Shown here one piece after another: positions 24,738 to 33,153 of a stretch of DNA of 48,041 nt; position 1 is the first letter of the stretch, and each line of letters opens with the position of its first letter. Source of the DNA: Streptomyces sp. A1136 (lineage in GTDB: Bacteria > Actinomycetota > Actinomycetes > Streptomycetales > Streptomycetaceae). The DNA lies in contig NZ_SSBJ01000045.1 of NCBI RefSeq assembly GCF_004795055.1, positions 1 through 48,041 on the forward strand, written 5' to 3'. Both the position numbers and the translations under genes were made by a program. The notes under the pieces are model-generated. The model was not told the origin of the DNA. It did not search any database and was given only the letters and a program-made list of their open reading frames with translations.

Positions 24738-26578
24738 GCGGGCGACGCCGGATCGAGCTCGGGCGGCTTGGGGAGCGACCGCCGCAGCGCGGCGAGCCCG
24801 TACCGCTTCTCGATGTCGACGCCCTCGCCGTAGTGGTGCTCCTCCAGCAGCGGAAGGATCTTCGTCCGCCAGGTGCGCTCCAGTCCGCCGTCCCGGTACA
24901 CGCCCTTCTTCATCAGGTACGAGGGGCCGATCCGGAAGTCGGGGTCGTCGATCCGGGCGTTGAGTGCGTCCAGCAGTTCGGCCGGCTCGGAGTTCCTCTT
25001 CTGGGATTCCAGCCAGCGCCGAAGCAGACCGCTGGTGGGCTCGGTACGCGGGGACAACTCCACGAACGCGAACCGGCGCCGCATGGCCGCGTCCACGAGA
25101 GCGATCGAGCGGTCCGCGGTGTTCATGGTGCCGATCACGAACAGGTTCGGGGGAAGTGCGAAGTCGTCGCCGGAGTAGGTCAGACGGACCGACTTGTTCC
25201 GGTACTCCAAGAGGAAGTACAGCTCGCCGAAGACCTTGGCCAGGTTCGCCCGGTTGATCTCGTCGATGATCAGGAAATGCGGGATGTGCCGGTTACCTTC
25301 GCGGGAGGCCAGGTCGGCCAGCTCGCGCAGCGGCCCGGCCGTGAGCCGGAAGGCGACCTCCCGGGTCTCGGGGTCTTCCTGCGGCCGGAACCCCTCGAAG
25401 AAGTCCTCGTAGGCGTAGGAGGGGTGGAACTGGACCAGCTTCACCTGCTCCGGGCCGCCGCCGAGGAACTCGGCCAGCTTCAGCGCCAGATAGGTCTTGC
25501 CGGTGCCGGGCGGGCCGTACAGGACGAGTTGCCGGTCGTCCCACAGGAGGTCCCGGACCTCGCGCAGCCAGTCCGTCTTGTGGACCAGCAGCTCGGCGGC
25601 CAGCTCGTCCGTGGGCTCCGGCAGCTCCAGTTCCCGCCGAGCGGCGAGCGCCGGGATCTCCACGCTCGGATCCCGCTCTATCGCCTCGGCCTCGTCGGCC
25701 AGCTCCTCGTCCGTGAGCCCGAGGCCGTCAATGACGGCCTGGAGGGTGGTCAGCTCCACCACATCGTGCTGGATGGACAGCCTCTGCTGGAGCTCCTCGG
25801 GCAGCTCCTCGTACGCGAACCCCTCGTCCTGCCAGGTCACCGGGCGGCGCAGGTTGGACCGGTGGTCCTCGGACTCGGTCTGCTCGACCTCCCCGGTGAT
25901 CTCCCCGACGTACAGGCGACCGCCGGAGATGGTGCACACGGTGTCGCCCGGCTTCATCCGGGACAGGAACGCGTGCAGCTCCTCCACGAGGTCCTGCTTC
26001 TGGCTGTAGGTCGCCGTGGACTCGTAGTCCTCCTGGACGAGGGTGCGGAGCTGTTCCTTGCTGCTGCCCTGGGCGACGCCTTGGCGGAGCCGGGAGGCCG
26101 CGAGAGTGACCCGTCCCTCGGGGAGCCACATGCGCTGCACCAGGTCGAGCCCGGTGACGTTGGAGCCGCGCACGAGCCAGGCGCGGTTGGGGCCGGGGGA
26201 TTGCCGGCCGAGATACTTGGCAAGGGGCTGGCCCTCAGCTGTCTTCCAGGCTCCCAGGCCGTTGGTGCTACACCCCATGAGGATCTCGGCGGCGGCAGAA
26301 GGTGAGGAGCACTCGATGTCCCGAGACGCTTCCAGATAGCCCGGCCACCGGGACGATTCCCGGATCGAACCGTCCCCGATCAGTTGCCGCCGTTCATGGA
26401 ACGAGGGTGGCTTGCGTAGCTCGAACGAAGGGGCCTCCTGGGCCCTGGCCGGCGATCCCGCAGACACGACGAACTTCTGGCTACCCCGCGCACCTCGGTC
26501 AGCCGACAGTTGCCCGCGGGCGACGGGCCCGCCCTTCGGCAGGTGCAGCTGGAACTCCGGGTATCCGTCCGTCGTCAT
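24734..26578 (-). CDS. mcrB: McrB-type AAA+ motor with DUF4357 and EVE-like recognition domains
   Basis: The 614-residue protein has three parts. Residues 1-125 resemble DUF4357 (SQKFVVSAGSPAR, CSSPSAAAEILMG). Residues about 140-290 resemble the EVE-type reader domain (AWLVRGSNVTGLDLV, MKPGDTVCTISGGRLYVGEI), a fold that binds modified bases. Residues about 335-600 are the McrB AAA+ motor: Walker A GPPGTGKT near 357, a Walker B/DEINRAN block near 438 (IDEINRANLAKVFGELYF) and MNTADRSI near 486, with the terminal arginine-rich RRRFAFVEL. It would form hexamers with McrC and translocate DNA. A GAGG site sits just upstream of the ATG at 26578. Confidence 0.85.
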   Translation of the reverse strand: MTTDGYPEFQLHLPKGGPVARGQLSADRGARGSQKFVVSAGSPARAQEAPSFELRKPPSFHERRQLIGDGSIRESSRWPGYLEASRDIECSSPSAAAEILMGCSTNGLGAWKTAEGQPLAKYLGRQSPGPNRAWLVRGSNVTGLDLVQRMWLPEGRVTLAASRLRQGVAQGSSKEQLRTLVQEDYESTATYSQKQDLVEELHAFLSRMKPGDTVCTISGGRLYVGEITGEVEQTESEDHRSNLRRPVTWQDEGFAYEELPEELQQRLSIQHDVVELTTLQAVIDGLGLTDEELADEAEAIERDPSVEIPALAARRELELPEPTDELAAELLVHKTDWLREVRDLLWDDRQLVLYGPPGTGKTYLALKLAEFLGGGPEQVKLVQFHPSYAYEDFFEGFRPQEDPETREVAFRLTAGPLRELADLASREGNRHIPHFLIIDEINRANLAKVFGELYFLLEYRNKSVRLTYSGDDFALPPNLFVIGTMNTADRSIALVDAAMRRRFAFVELSPRTEPTSGLLRRWLESQKRNSEPAELLDALNARIDDPDFRIGPSYLMKKGVYRDGGLERTWRTKILPLLEEHHYGEGVDIEKRYGLAALRRSLPKPPELDPASPA

Positions 26579-26655
26579 GGGCCTCAGACTCTCCTGTGGG
26601 TCGGATCACTCCAGGCAGGGTAGGTGGTGGTGCTGACAGTGGGGCCGGAATCGGG

Positions 26656-27822
26656 CTACCAGAGTTCCAAGTCGTGCTTGCGGGGGTCTTCCCAGGGCGG
26701 GAGGGCCTCCTGGGCGCGCGGGTTCAGCGGATCCAGCTGGCCGGTGTCGGGGTCGAGGTGGAAGACGAACGCCTTGGCCTGGTCGGCGAAGGACGCCGCG
26801 GGGCGGCTGAGCCCGCAGTTCGTAATCAGGATGAGGCGCTTCGGGGCGTCCTCCCCTGCCGCGGCGGCCAGCCCGTTCATGCGCTCCAGCTCGGGTTTCA
26901 AGAGGTTCTTGGGCGTCTTGGGCCTGCGTTCGCACCACTCGACGTGGTGCGAGTCGGAGACGAGCGCGCCGTCAACGCCCTCGCGGAGATCGTTGAAGCC
27001 GAGCGGGGGAAGCTGAGCGAGAACGGCATCAACGTGATTGAAACCGAAGGGCGAGGGCTGGGAGTAGCCCCGGAACGGGTTCCATGGGCGGACCTCCGCC
27101 CATGCCCCGAACCCTCCGCTGATCACCTCAGCGATCCGTTCCACCGAGGTCGAGGCGAGTGGGAGCCCAGGGACGGGACGCTTCTGGCCCGTCAGGGCGC
27201 GACTGAGATCAATACGTCCCCACGCGTTCCACTCCGGAGTGTGGACGTGAGCGGTCCAGCCGAGGTTCGGCTTGATCGACACCCGGACGAGGACGCCTCC
27301 GGGAAGCTCGGCGTCGAGGTGGTGGCCCCTGGAGCTCTCGATGAGGCCGAGCTTCGGCTCGTGCCGGGGGCCGTAAGCGAACCACCCGTTCCCCGCCACC
27401 ACACGCCGGACCTTGACCCCGCTGTCCGTGAGGAGGTCGGCCAGGTCGGTCATGTCGCTTCGCTCGCTCTGGTGCCAGCGCCAGGGGGAGGCGACGGGTA
27501 CGCCGGCGAGATGGGCGGCTGCATGGGCGGCGAGGGAGTCGACCAGCACCTCGCCGGGGGTGCTCGGGGCCCAGACGGAGGGCTCGCCGTCCAGCTGGGG
27601 ATCGAGGATGGCCCAGGTTTCGGTGTTGCCGAACCGCGTGATCGCCAGGGCGACTCCGGACTCGCCAGACAGGTCGACCTTCAGGTAGAAGAAGGGGCCG
27701 CCCGGGTTGAAGAAGATCCGGTGGGCGAGCTCGGGATGGCGTTCGCGCAGTGTGTGCTCCAGGCCCTGGAAGTAGAGCCACTTGCTGTGCGCGGCAAGGA
27801 TGTCGCTGGGCGGAAAGGGCAC
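26656..27822 (-). CDS. Hypothetical protein with Mrr-like C-terminal domain
   Basis: The 388-residue product is unassigned over residues 1-270 (an amphipathic start KWLYFQGLEHTLRERHPEL, then an unusual SVKPNLGWTAHVHTPEWNAW-like strand region). Residues about 280-375 resemble the Mrr restriction fold: GVDGALVSD, then HHVEWCERR where Mrr has a QxK motif, then RLILITNCGLSRPAASFADQ, matching Mrr's ITTS-F-x-x-A-x-x-F-A block. The catalytic lysine position is not a lysine, so activity is doubtful. The start is a GTG at 27822 with AGGAG upstream. It precedes McrB by 77 bases on the same strand, so it may be part of the type IV module. The Mrr reading is tentative. Confidence 0.6.
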   Translation of the reverse strand: MPFPPSDILAAHSKWLYFQGLEHTLRERHPELAHRIFFNPGGPFFYLKVDLSGESGVALAITRFGNTETWAILDPQLDGEPSVWAPSTPGEVLVDSLAAHAAAHLAGVPVASPWRWHQSERSDMTDLADLLTDSGVKVRRVVAGNGWFAYGPRHEPKLGLIESSRGHHLDAELPGGVLVRVSIKPNLGWTAHVHTPEWNAWGRIDLSRALTGQKRPVPGLPLASTSVERIAEVISGGFGAWAEVRPWNPFRGYSQPSPFGFNHVDAVLAQLPPLGFNDLREGVDGALVSDSHHVEWCERRPKTPKNLLKPELERMNGLAAAAGEDAPKRLILITNCGLSRPAASFADQAKAFVFHLDPDTGQLDPLNPRAQEALPPWEDPRKHDLELW

Positions 27823-27907
27823 GGACCACGCTCCTGGGACGGTCGAGCCGGGTGCGGCGGGCGATGCCGCCCGCCGGGAGAAGCGTAGAGCGACCGACTT
27901 TCCTTGA

Positions 27908-28383
27908 TCAAAGACGTTGTCCGGCCGGTTGGCCGGATCCGTTCGCCGGGTGCAGGGACGGAAGATCCGCCTCCGCCCATAGGGTCTTGCCGCTCGGCGG
28001 GTAGGGCACAACTCCCCAGCGGTCGGCGAGCTCGGAGACAAGCAGCAGGCCGCGGCCGGTCTCGCCGTCGACATGCCGGGGGGGGGTACCGGCATCCGAT
28101 CGCGGCGGGCGTCGGTGACCTCGATGCGCAGGGTCCGGGGAGCGGGGGAGAGCGACAGCCCGAGCCGGAAGTCCCGGCTCTGGACCCGGCCGTGGAGCAC
28201 GGCGTTCGCGGTCAGCTCGGCGACGATCTGCTCGGCACGCTCCGTGATGCTCGAAGGCATGCCCCAGCTGCGGAGTTCGGTGACGGCGAGCAACCGACCG
28301 AACCGGGCTCCGCGCCGGGTGGACGACAGCAGCAGGGAGAAGACACCCGGGAGGGTGTCGAGTTGTGGGGAGGAGGGGTTCAT
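27908..28383 (-). pseudogene. HATPase (anti-sigma-type) regulator gene frameshifted at a nine-base C run
   Basis: The first part encodes a histidine-kinase-like ATPase of the kind paired with Streptomyces regulators: ITERAEQIVAELTANAVLHG (N box) and SPAPRTLRIEVTDARRDRMP. At 28078-28086 the coding strand has nine consecutive C residues, and the conserved continuation (RHVDGETGRGLLLVSELADR, then WGVVPYPPSGKTLWAEADL) is in a different frame. One more C, or two fewer, would restore the reading. This is a true frameshift, a phase-variable tract or a sequencing error. It lies beside the divergent XRE/DUF397 pair, a common partnership. The start at 28383 is the most likely ATG. Confidence 0.65.
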
Positions 28384-28543
28384 AGGGGCCACGGTGACGG
28401 TGGTGGGGCGAGGTCCGCGAGGGGTGCACCCCGTACGTGGAGTCAGCGTACGGGCACTCGGAGTGGACGGTACGGGCGGATTGCCGTCTCTGGGTCAGTC
28501 AGTCGCGGGGAGGACCCATGCACGTACTTGGAGGTGGCCGCGT
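28384..28543. promoter_or_regulatory. Divergent intergenic region
   Basis: This 160-base gap separates the minus-strand ATPase gene from the plus-strand XRE regulator, so it must hold both promoters. I see no strong repeat or standard -35/-10 pair. A GGAGGTGG ribosome site for the regulator lies at 28530-28538. Confidence 0.3.
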
Positions 28544-29410
28544 ATGACGATCGTGGGTGGCGAGGTGGATTGCGAGGGGGCGGCGGGTGACTGGGAGCGC
28601 GAACCCGACCCGTCGGACAGTCTGCGGACGTTCGGGGCCGTCGTCCAGGCCCTGCGGGAGCATGCGGGGCTGAGTCGGGTGGAGTTCGGGACGCGGGTCC
28701 GGTTCTCCAAACACACCGTGGAGTCGGTGGAGTTGGGCCGCCGGATGCCGGACGAGGCGTTCGTGGAGCGGGCGGAGGAGGCACTGGGCAACACGGGCGC
28801 GCTGAAGAAGGCGGCCCGGCATCTGACGCGCGGCGAGCCGGGGCTGGCGGCGTGGTTCCGGCGGTGGGCGCGGCTGGAGCGAGTGGCGGTGAGCCTGTGC
28901 ACGTACGAGTGCCGGCTGGTGCCGGGGCTGTTGCAGTCGGAGGGGTACGCGCGGGCGGTGTTCGACAACAGCATCCCGCTGCTGACGGACGAACAGGTGG
29001 AAGCTCAGCTGACCGCCCGACTGGATAGGCAGAAGATGCTCCGGGAGCGGCCGACGGTTCCGTTCAGCTTCATCGTGGAGGAGGCGGTGTTCCAGCGCCG
29101 ACTGGGCGGTGTGGAGGTGCAGCGGGGGATGCTGGACCTGGTGTTGGAGCTGAGCGCGCCGCGCAATGTGACGCCGCAAGTGGTGCCGCTGAGTGCGGAG
29201 TTCCATGCGCGCCTGGATGGTCCGGTGCAACTGATGGAAACGCCGGATGGGCGGCGACTCGCGTATTCCGAAGGTCAGCAGAACGGCAGGCTGATCGCCG
29301 CCCCCAAGGAGGTGAGCTTCCTCCAGCAGCGCTATGACACACTGCGCTCGCAGGCCCTCAACCCCAAGGAATCGCGTGGCCTGCTGGAGAGACTGCGAGG
29401 AGAGCTATGA
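28544..29410 (+). CDS. XRE-family regulator with DUF5753 domain
   Basis: The 288-residue protein has an N-terminal helix-turn-helix at about residues 30-85 (LREHAGLSRVEFGTRVRFSK, then HTVESVELGRRMPDEAF) followed by the DUF5753 domain, recognisable by CTYECRLVPGLLQSEGYARA and the tail SFLQQRYDTLRSQALNPKES. Such regulators are abundant in Streptomyces and usually pair with a DUF397 protein. I chose the ATG at 28544 because GGAGGTGG lies about seven bases upstream; the frame is open further upstream but overlaps the ATPase gene. The stop overlaps the DUF397 start (ATGA). Confidence 0.85.
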   Translation: MTIVGGEVDCEGAAGDWEREPDPSDSLRTFGAVVQALREHAGLSRVEFGTRVRFSKHTVESVELGRRMPDEAFVERAEEALGNTGALKKAARHLTRGEPGLAAWFRRWARLERVAVSLCTYECRLVPGLLQSEGYARAVFDNSIPLLTDEQVEAQLTARLDRQKMLRERPTVPFSFIVEEAVFQRRLGGVEVQRGMLDLVLELSAPRNVTPQVVPLSAEFHARLDGPVQLMETPDGRRLAYSEGQQNGRLIAAPKEVSFLQQRYDTLRSQALNPKESRGLLERLRGEL

Positions 29411-29592
29411 GCACGACCGAACTCGCCTGGTTCAAGTCCAGCTACAGTGGCACCCAAGGCGATAGCTGCGTAGAGGTCGCCATCGCGGAACACGCTGTCC
29501 ACGTACGCGACTCGAAGGACGTCACCCACCCCGCCTTTGCTGTCGGGCTCGAAGGCTGGGGCCGGTTCGTGCCCTTCGCGGCGAACGCCTGA
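29407..29592 (+). CDS. DUF397 protein
   Basis: The 61-residue product is a typical DUF397 protein: LAWFKSSYSGTQGDSCVEVA, then VHVRDSKDVTHPAF and a C-terminal W/F motif (GWGRFVPFA). It is coupled to the upstream XRE/DUF5753 regulator by a four-base overlap. DUF397 proteins are small partners or effectors of such regulators in actinobacteria; whether it acts as a toxin or co-regulator is not clear from sequence. Confidence 0.85.
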   Translation: MSTTELAWFKSSYSGTQGDSCVEVAIAEHAVHVRDSKDVTHPAFAVGLEGWGRFVPFAANA

Positions 29593-29602
29593 GCGGTGCA
29601 CC

Positions 29603-29636
29603 GCCCGGCGGCGGGTGAGGACACCCGCCGCCGGGC
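29603..29636. terminator. Strong bidirectional hairpin terminator
   Basis: A perfect 15-bp stem (29603-29617 with 29622-29636, CGGCGGCGGG core) closes a four-base loop AGGA. It lies in the 49-base gap between two convergent genes, so it probably ends transcription from both sides. No U-tract follows, as is common in Streptomyces. Confidence 0.8.
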
Positions 29637-29641
29637 CCGGC

Positions 29642-31288
29642 TCAGGTCCTGGTGTTCCGGAGGTGTGGGCCGAGGTAGCCGACATACACCACTCCCGTCC
29701 GAGGCGTGTCGTCGTAGAAGTGCAGCCGGGGGGCGACCGTGTTGCCCAGACCGATCTTCAGGTGGGCCTGCATGAAGACCATCCTCTTCTCTTCCACCTC
29801 CTCCGGCACCGGCAGCATCCGCTGCTTGCGCATCTTGTCGTCCTGAGCGACTCGGTCCGACTCCCGCATCGCCACCTTCGCCGCCGGGAACGGATGGCTC
29901 CGGGACTCCTCCCCCTTGCACCAGCTGAGGAAGTCACCGCTGGCCTCACCCTTGGCTGATACCTCTGCGAAGTGGTTGAGGGCAAGGAGGCCGTCCCACG
30001 CCACCTGGAGCCAGTTGTCCACGGACTGGCTGTCGAGATCCCGTGTGGTCTTCTCCTTGCCAGTGAAACTCAGGTACGGGAGTTCACCAAACCTGTCGAG
30101 GAGGTCGGAGAACGTCTCGGGGTAGGTGATGTCCGGCGCGGCGGGCGCCGCGTACGCGAGCTCGTACTGCCCCGCCTCCGTCAACCGCTCCTGGAAGAAA
30201 CGGACCTGCCTCTGGGCGGCCTGGAACTGGTCGTAGAGCTCCTCGTTCTCTCCCCGGAGCTGGTCCGCGGTGAGATCGGCGGTGTCGAGATCGGAGTTGA
30301 GGTCGCTGATCCTCTTCGCCTGGGCGATCTCGGACTCCCCGGCCTCGTCCAGCATCTCCCGAAGCGTTGTGTTGTCGCTCGTCAGCCTCTCGACCTCCGA
30401 GCCATGCGTCTGAGGACGCGGCCGGGTGCGCAGGATGGGCAGCGAGGCGAGCGCCTCCGGGAGCGGGTGGCGCTGGGCCTGACGCTGCGGCAGCGCGGCG
30501 AGGATCTTCCCGGCCTTGCGTATGTCGGCCTCGATCGCCCTCCGAGACATCACGGGGTGCCGCTGGGCATCAGGCTTCCACTCGGGATCGACGCCCGGAA
30601 AATAGGTTCGGATGCCTCCGCCGAACACAGGGTGGAATCCCAGCACTTCGTTGAACACCGGCTGGGCCTCGGGCGACAGGACGTACAACGTGGCTAGGCC
30701 GGGCAGGTGCTTGAACGCCTGATCCACGGTTCCCTCCGCCCAGCCGTCCGCATCCACGCCGTAGGGGACGCTGGCAACGACGATCGGCAGCCGACGCTCC
30801 GTGTCGCACAGTTCCTCGATCACCTCCGGCACGTCCTCCGGTTCGATGAACGTCGGCTTCGCCTTCACCTGGGCCAGGCCGTCCCCGGCGTCGAGCGCGT
30901 CCAGAAGCAGGCGCGCGATGCCGGGAGTGTTCGCGGGGGTGGGGAACCGTCCGGGGAGGGAAGGCCGGTTCTCGATGTCGACCTGGATCCACGTACGACG
31001 CTGGTCGTCCCGGAGGTCTGCGCGGACGACGAGCGTGGACTGCCAGGTACCCACCTGCGGCGACGGCGTCTCGCGCATCCGCCAGCGGGTGTACGCGCCG
31101 CGCTGACCGGACGAGGAGTCCTGATCCAGGGTCACGTGGGGGGCGATGTCATTGCGCCCCTCGTCGAGCGCCGACGTGTCGTAGCGCTTGCCTTCGAGCC
31201 ATGCGTAGAGCTGTTGCTCGACATGAGCGGACGTGGTGACGAAGTCCTGCCGGGTCGACACGACCATGCGGTAGCCGCGAGTCTCCAT
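29642..31288 (-). CDS. Unassigned coiled-coil protein at the end of the defence operon
   Basis: The 548-residue product has an N-terminal globular half (residues 1-290; strand-rich with TWIQVDIENRPS, LPIVVASVPYGVDAD, LATLYVLSPEAQPVFNEVLG), a coiled coil at about 310-380 (ERLTSDNTTLREMLDEAGES, NEELYDQFQAAQRQVRFFQE), and a helical C-terminal part ending VAPRLHFYDDTPRTGVVYVG, a conserved-looking closing motif I cannot place in a family. AAAGGA lies just upstream of the ATG at 31288. It follows the DISARM-like genes in the same direction and is separated from them by a degraded stretch. It may be a sensor or effector for that operon. Confidence 0.65.
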   Translation of the reverse strand: METRGYRMVVSTRQDFVTTSAHVEQQLYAWLEGKRYDTSALDEGRNDIAPHVTLDQDSSSGQRGAYTRWRMRETPSPQVGTWQSTLVVRADLRDDQRRTWIQVDIENRPSLPGRFPTPANTPGIARLLLDALDAGDGLAQVKAKPTFIEPEDVPEVIEELCDTERRLPIVVASVPYGVDADGWAEGTVDQAFKHLPGLATLYVLSPEAQPVFNEVLGFHPVFGGGIRTYFPGVDPEWKPDAQRHPVMSRRAIEADIRKAGKILAALPQRQAQRHPLPEALASLPILRTRPRPQTHGSEVERLTSDNTTLREMLDEAGESEIAQAKRISDLNSDLDTADLTADQLRGENEELYDQFQAAQRQVRFFQERLTEAGQYELAYAAPAAPDITYPETFSDLLDRFGELPYLSFTGKEKTTRDLDSQSVDNWLQVAWDGLLALNHFAEVSAKGEASGDFLSWCKGEESRSHPFPAAKVAMRESDRVAQDDKMRKQRMLPVPEEVEEKRMVFMQAHLKIGLGNTVAPRLHFYDDTPRTGVVYVGYLGPHLRNTRT

Positions 31289-31309
31289 GAACGATCCTTT
31301 CGTGGCGGC

Positions 31310-31737
31310 CGGTCGACGCTGACCGGTCGTCCAGATGGTGCCGGGCTCGGATTCTGCGGGGTCGGGGCGTCAGCTCGACGGCGTCGGCGGCGAGCCTCAC
31401 GACGGCCGGGTCGCCCTCGGTCATGCCCCTGGAGCCGGAGAACGTCCACTGGGCCGTGCGCGCGTCGGCGGGGAGTTTATGGAAGAAGACGAAGGGCTCG
31501 GTGCCGTCGTTGTCGACGTCGTCTCCACGATCGCGAACCTCGCTCCCGTACCGGTCTTGAGGATCTTGTCCGAGTCGTAGTTGGGGGTCGGCGGGGTAGG
31601 TGCGGGTGTCCTGCCATATCGACGGGCTGATGGGCGGCGCGGCGACGCCCTCGCTGTTGCCGCTGCCACCTCCGACAGCGGCGACGGTGATTGGAGGACA
31701 CGCTGGCGACGAGCAGCGTCCAGAAGGCCACTGACAA
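31310..31737 (-). pseudogene. Degraded small gene with at least two frameshifts
   Basis: On the minus strand, coding-like pieces follow each other in different frames: a hydrophobic LSVAFWTLLVASVSSN, then SPSIWQDTRTYPADP, then YDSDKILKTGTGARFAIVE, then DNDGTEPFVFFHKLPADART with AQWTFSGSRGMTEGDP. Their order and quality suggest one protein, anchored or secreted, broken by several indels. No family is recognised. It lies between the two unassigned operon genes and fills most of the 551-base gap. Confidence 0.45.
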
Positions 31738-31839
31738 AGCCGGAACGGCTCACGTGAGGCCTGTCGAGGCCTGGCGTAATCCCGAGGCGCTCACTGGCAC
31801 AGTCCAAGGGGAGCCCACGGGCTGACGGTTGCCGCTCTT

Positions 31840-33081
31840 TCAGCCTTCCTCGCCGTCGCCGCGCCGACGGAGCGCACGCTCGACGATCCCACTGGAGAGC
31901 TTGCCCTTCGCCGATCTGGCCCGGTCTCTGGTCTCGTTGCCGAAGCGCCGGGCGGCATCGACTTTCTCCGCTCCTTTCTCCAGCGCTTTGTCCCTCACCT
32001 CCACGGCCGCGTCCTTCCAGCGTCGCGCCTCCAACGACTCCTGATCGCGCTCGATCCCGAGCCGCCCGTGGAAGTCGACGACGGCGACCTCGACGTGGTT
32101 GCGTGCGTGCACCACATCGCGGGAGGTGGTCGGGTGCAGCAGCACCTTCGCGTTGGCCGTGCCGGCGGCTGTGTGCAACCTGTCCACCAGACGCTCGGTG
32201 CTCTCCGAGATGAGATCCATCCGATTCTTCCGGGCGGCCCGAAGCCCGAGGCGATGCCGGTCCAGCTCGTCCGGAGCCGTGTCCCGCACCCGGTCGAGTT
32301 CGAGCACGGCGAAGGCGTCCTGGAGCTGGAAGCAGTGCGCCAGAACGGCGAGCCACTCCCCAGCCTTGGACTCGATCTCCTTGGACGCCTTGGCGAGATC
32401 ACCGATCTTGCTCTTGAGCTCCGTCTTCTCCGCAAGTGCATCGAGCTGACGCAACGCGTACGCCTGGGTCTGCGCGATCGTCGTCGACTTGTCCTGCACC
32501 TTCGACCACGTGACCTCGGAGACCCGGCCCACCTGCTCCCGGATGGTGATGGCCTCCTTGATCACGAAGTCCACTGCGATCATCTGCGCCAGCGCCTGGT
32601 CCTCCTGGGCGCGGAGCACGTCGTCCACCTTCTCGTCGATCGTGGCGAGATAGTCGGCGATCTCGTCCATGGCCTGCTGCATCGCCAGCTGCGCCATGAC
32701 CGTCGCGATGTTGGCCAGCTGCGCCGGGTTGCGCCGGAGCGGTCCTGACCCCTTCGCGAACTCGACGAACCCCTTGGCCTGGCCCTTGGGCCCCTTCAGC
32801 ACGCCTGTTTCGAGACCCGTCGTGGCGCTCTTCCTGAGCCCGATCTTGTCGATACGCTGCGCGGACTCCTTGGTCAGCTTCACCCAGCGACCCGAGCCGG
32901 CAGCGATGTCGGAACCTGCCTGCGTGATTTTGGCCGCGTTGCCGAGGGCGGGCCCGAGCCGTCGCGATCCGAGCTCCTTCGACGCCAATCCTGCAGAGAC
33001 GAGGAAGCGTTCGACCGCCGCCTGGTCTCCGATGACCGCCAGGCCATCACCGTCTCTGAACAGCTGGATCTCGTCATCCAT
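31840..33081 (-). CDS. Unassigned helical protein in the DISARM-like operon
   Basis: The 413-residue product is almost entirely helical and charged. After a short strand-rich start (IQLFRDGDGLAVIGDQAA) and a glycine-rich stretch, residues about 100-330 are long amphipathic helices (LAMQQAMDEIADYLATIDEK, ERTELKSKIGDLAKASKEIE-like blocks), and the tail is basic (RSAKGKLSSGIVERALRRRG). No known catalytic motif is visible. The ATG at 33081 has AAAGGGG six bases upstream. It follows the methyltransferase by 72 bases, so it is likely co-transcribed. A structural, sensor or membrane-disrupting role is conceivable but unproven. Confidence 0.65.
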   Translation of the reverse strand: MDDEIQLFRDGDGLAVIGDQAAVERFLVSAGLASKELGSRRLGPALGNAAKITQAGSDIAAGSGRWVKLTKESAQRIDKIGLRKSATTGLETGVLKGPKGQAKGFVEFAKGSGPLRRNPAQLANIATVMAQLAMQQAMDEIADYLATIDEKVDDVLRAQEDQALAQMIAVDFVIKEAITIREQVGRVSEVTWSKVQDKSTTIAQTQAYALRQLDALAEKTELKSKIGDLAKASKEIESKAGEWLAVLAHCFQLQDAFAVLELDRVRDTAPDELDRHRLGLRAARKNRMDLISESTERLVDRLHTAAGTANAKVLLHPTTSRDVVHARNHVEVAVVDFHGRLGIERDQESLEARRWKDAAVEVRDKALEKGAEKVDAARRFGNETRDRARSAKGKLSSGIVERALRRRGDGEEG

Positions 33082-33153
33082 GGTCGACCCCTTTCGGGTC
33101 ACGGCCCGGACCGTGGCTCCCCTCCGCTCCGGGCCGCGTAGGCGTGGTGGGTG

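Noticed and set aside
28073..28543. N-terminal extension of the XRE regulator
   Set aside because: The frame is open, but it overlaps the divergent ATPase gene and gives low-complexity sequence; the ATG at 28544 has a strong ribosome site.
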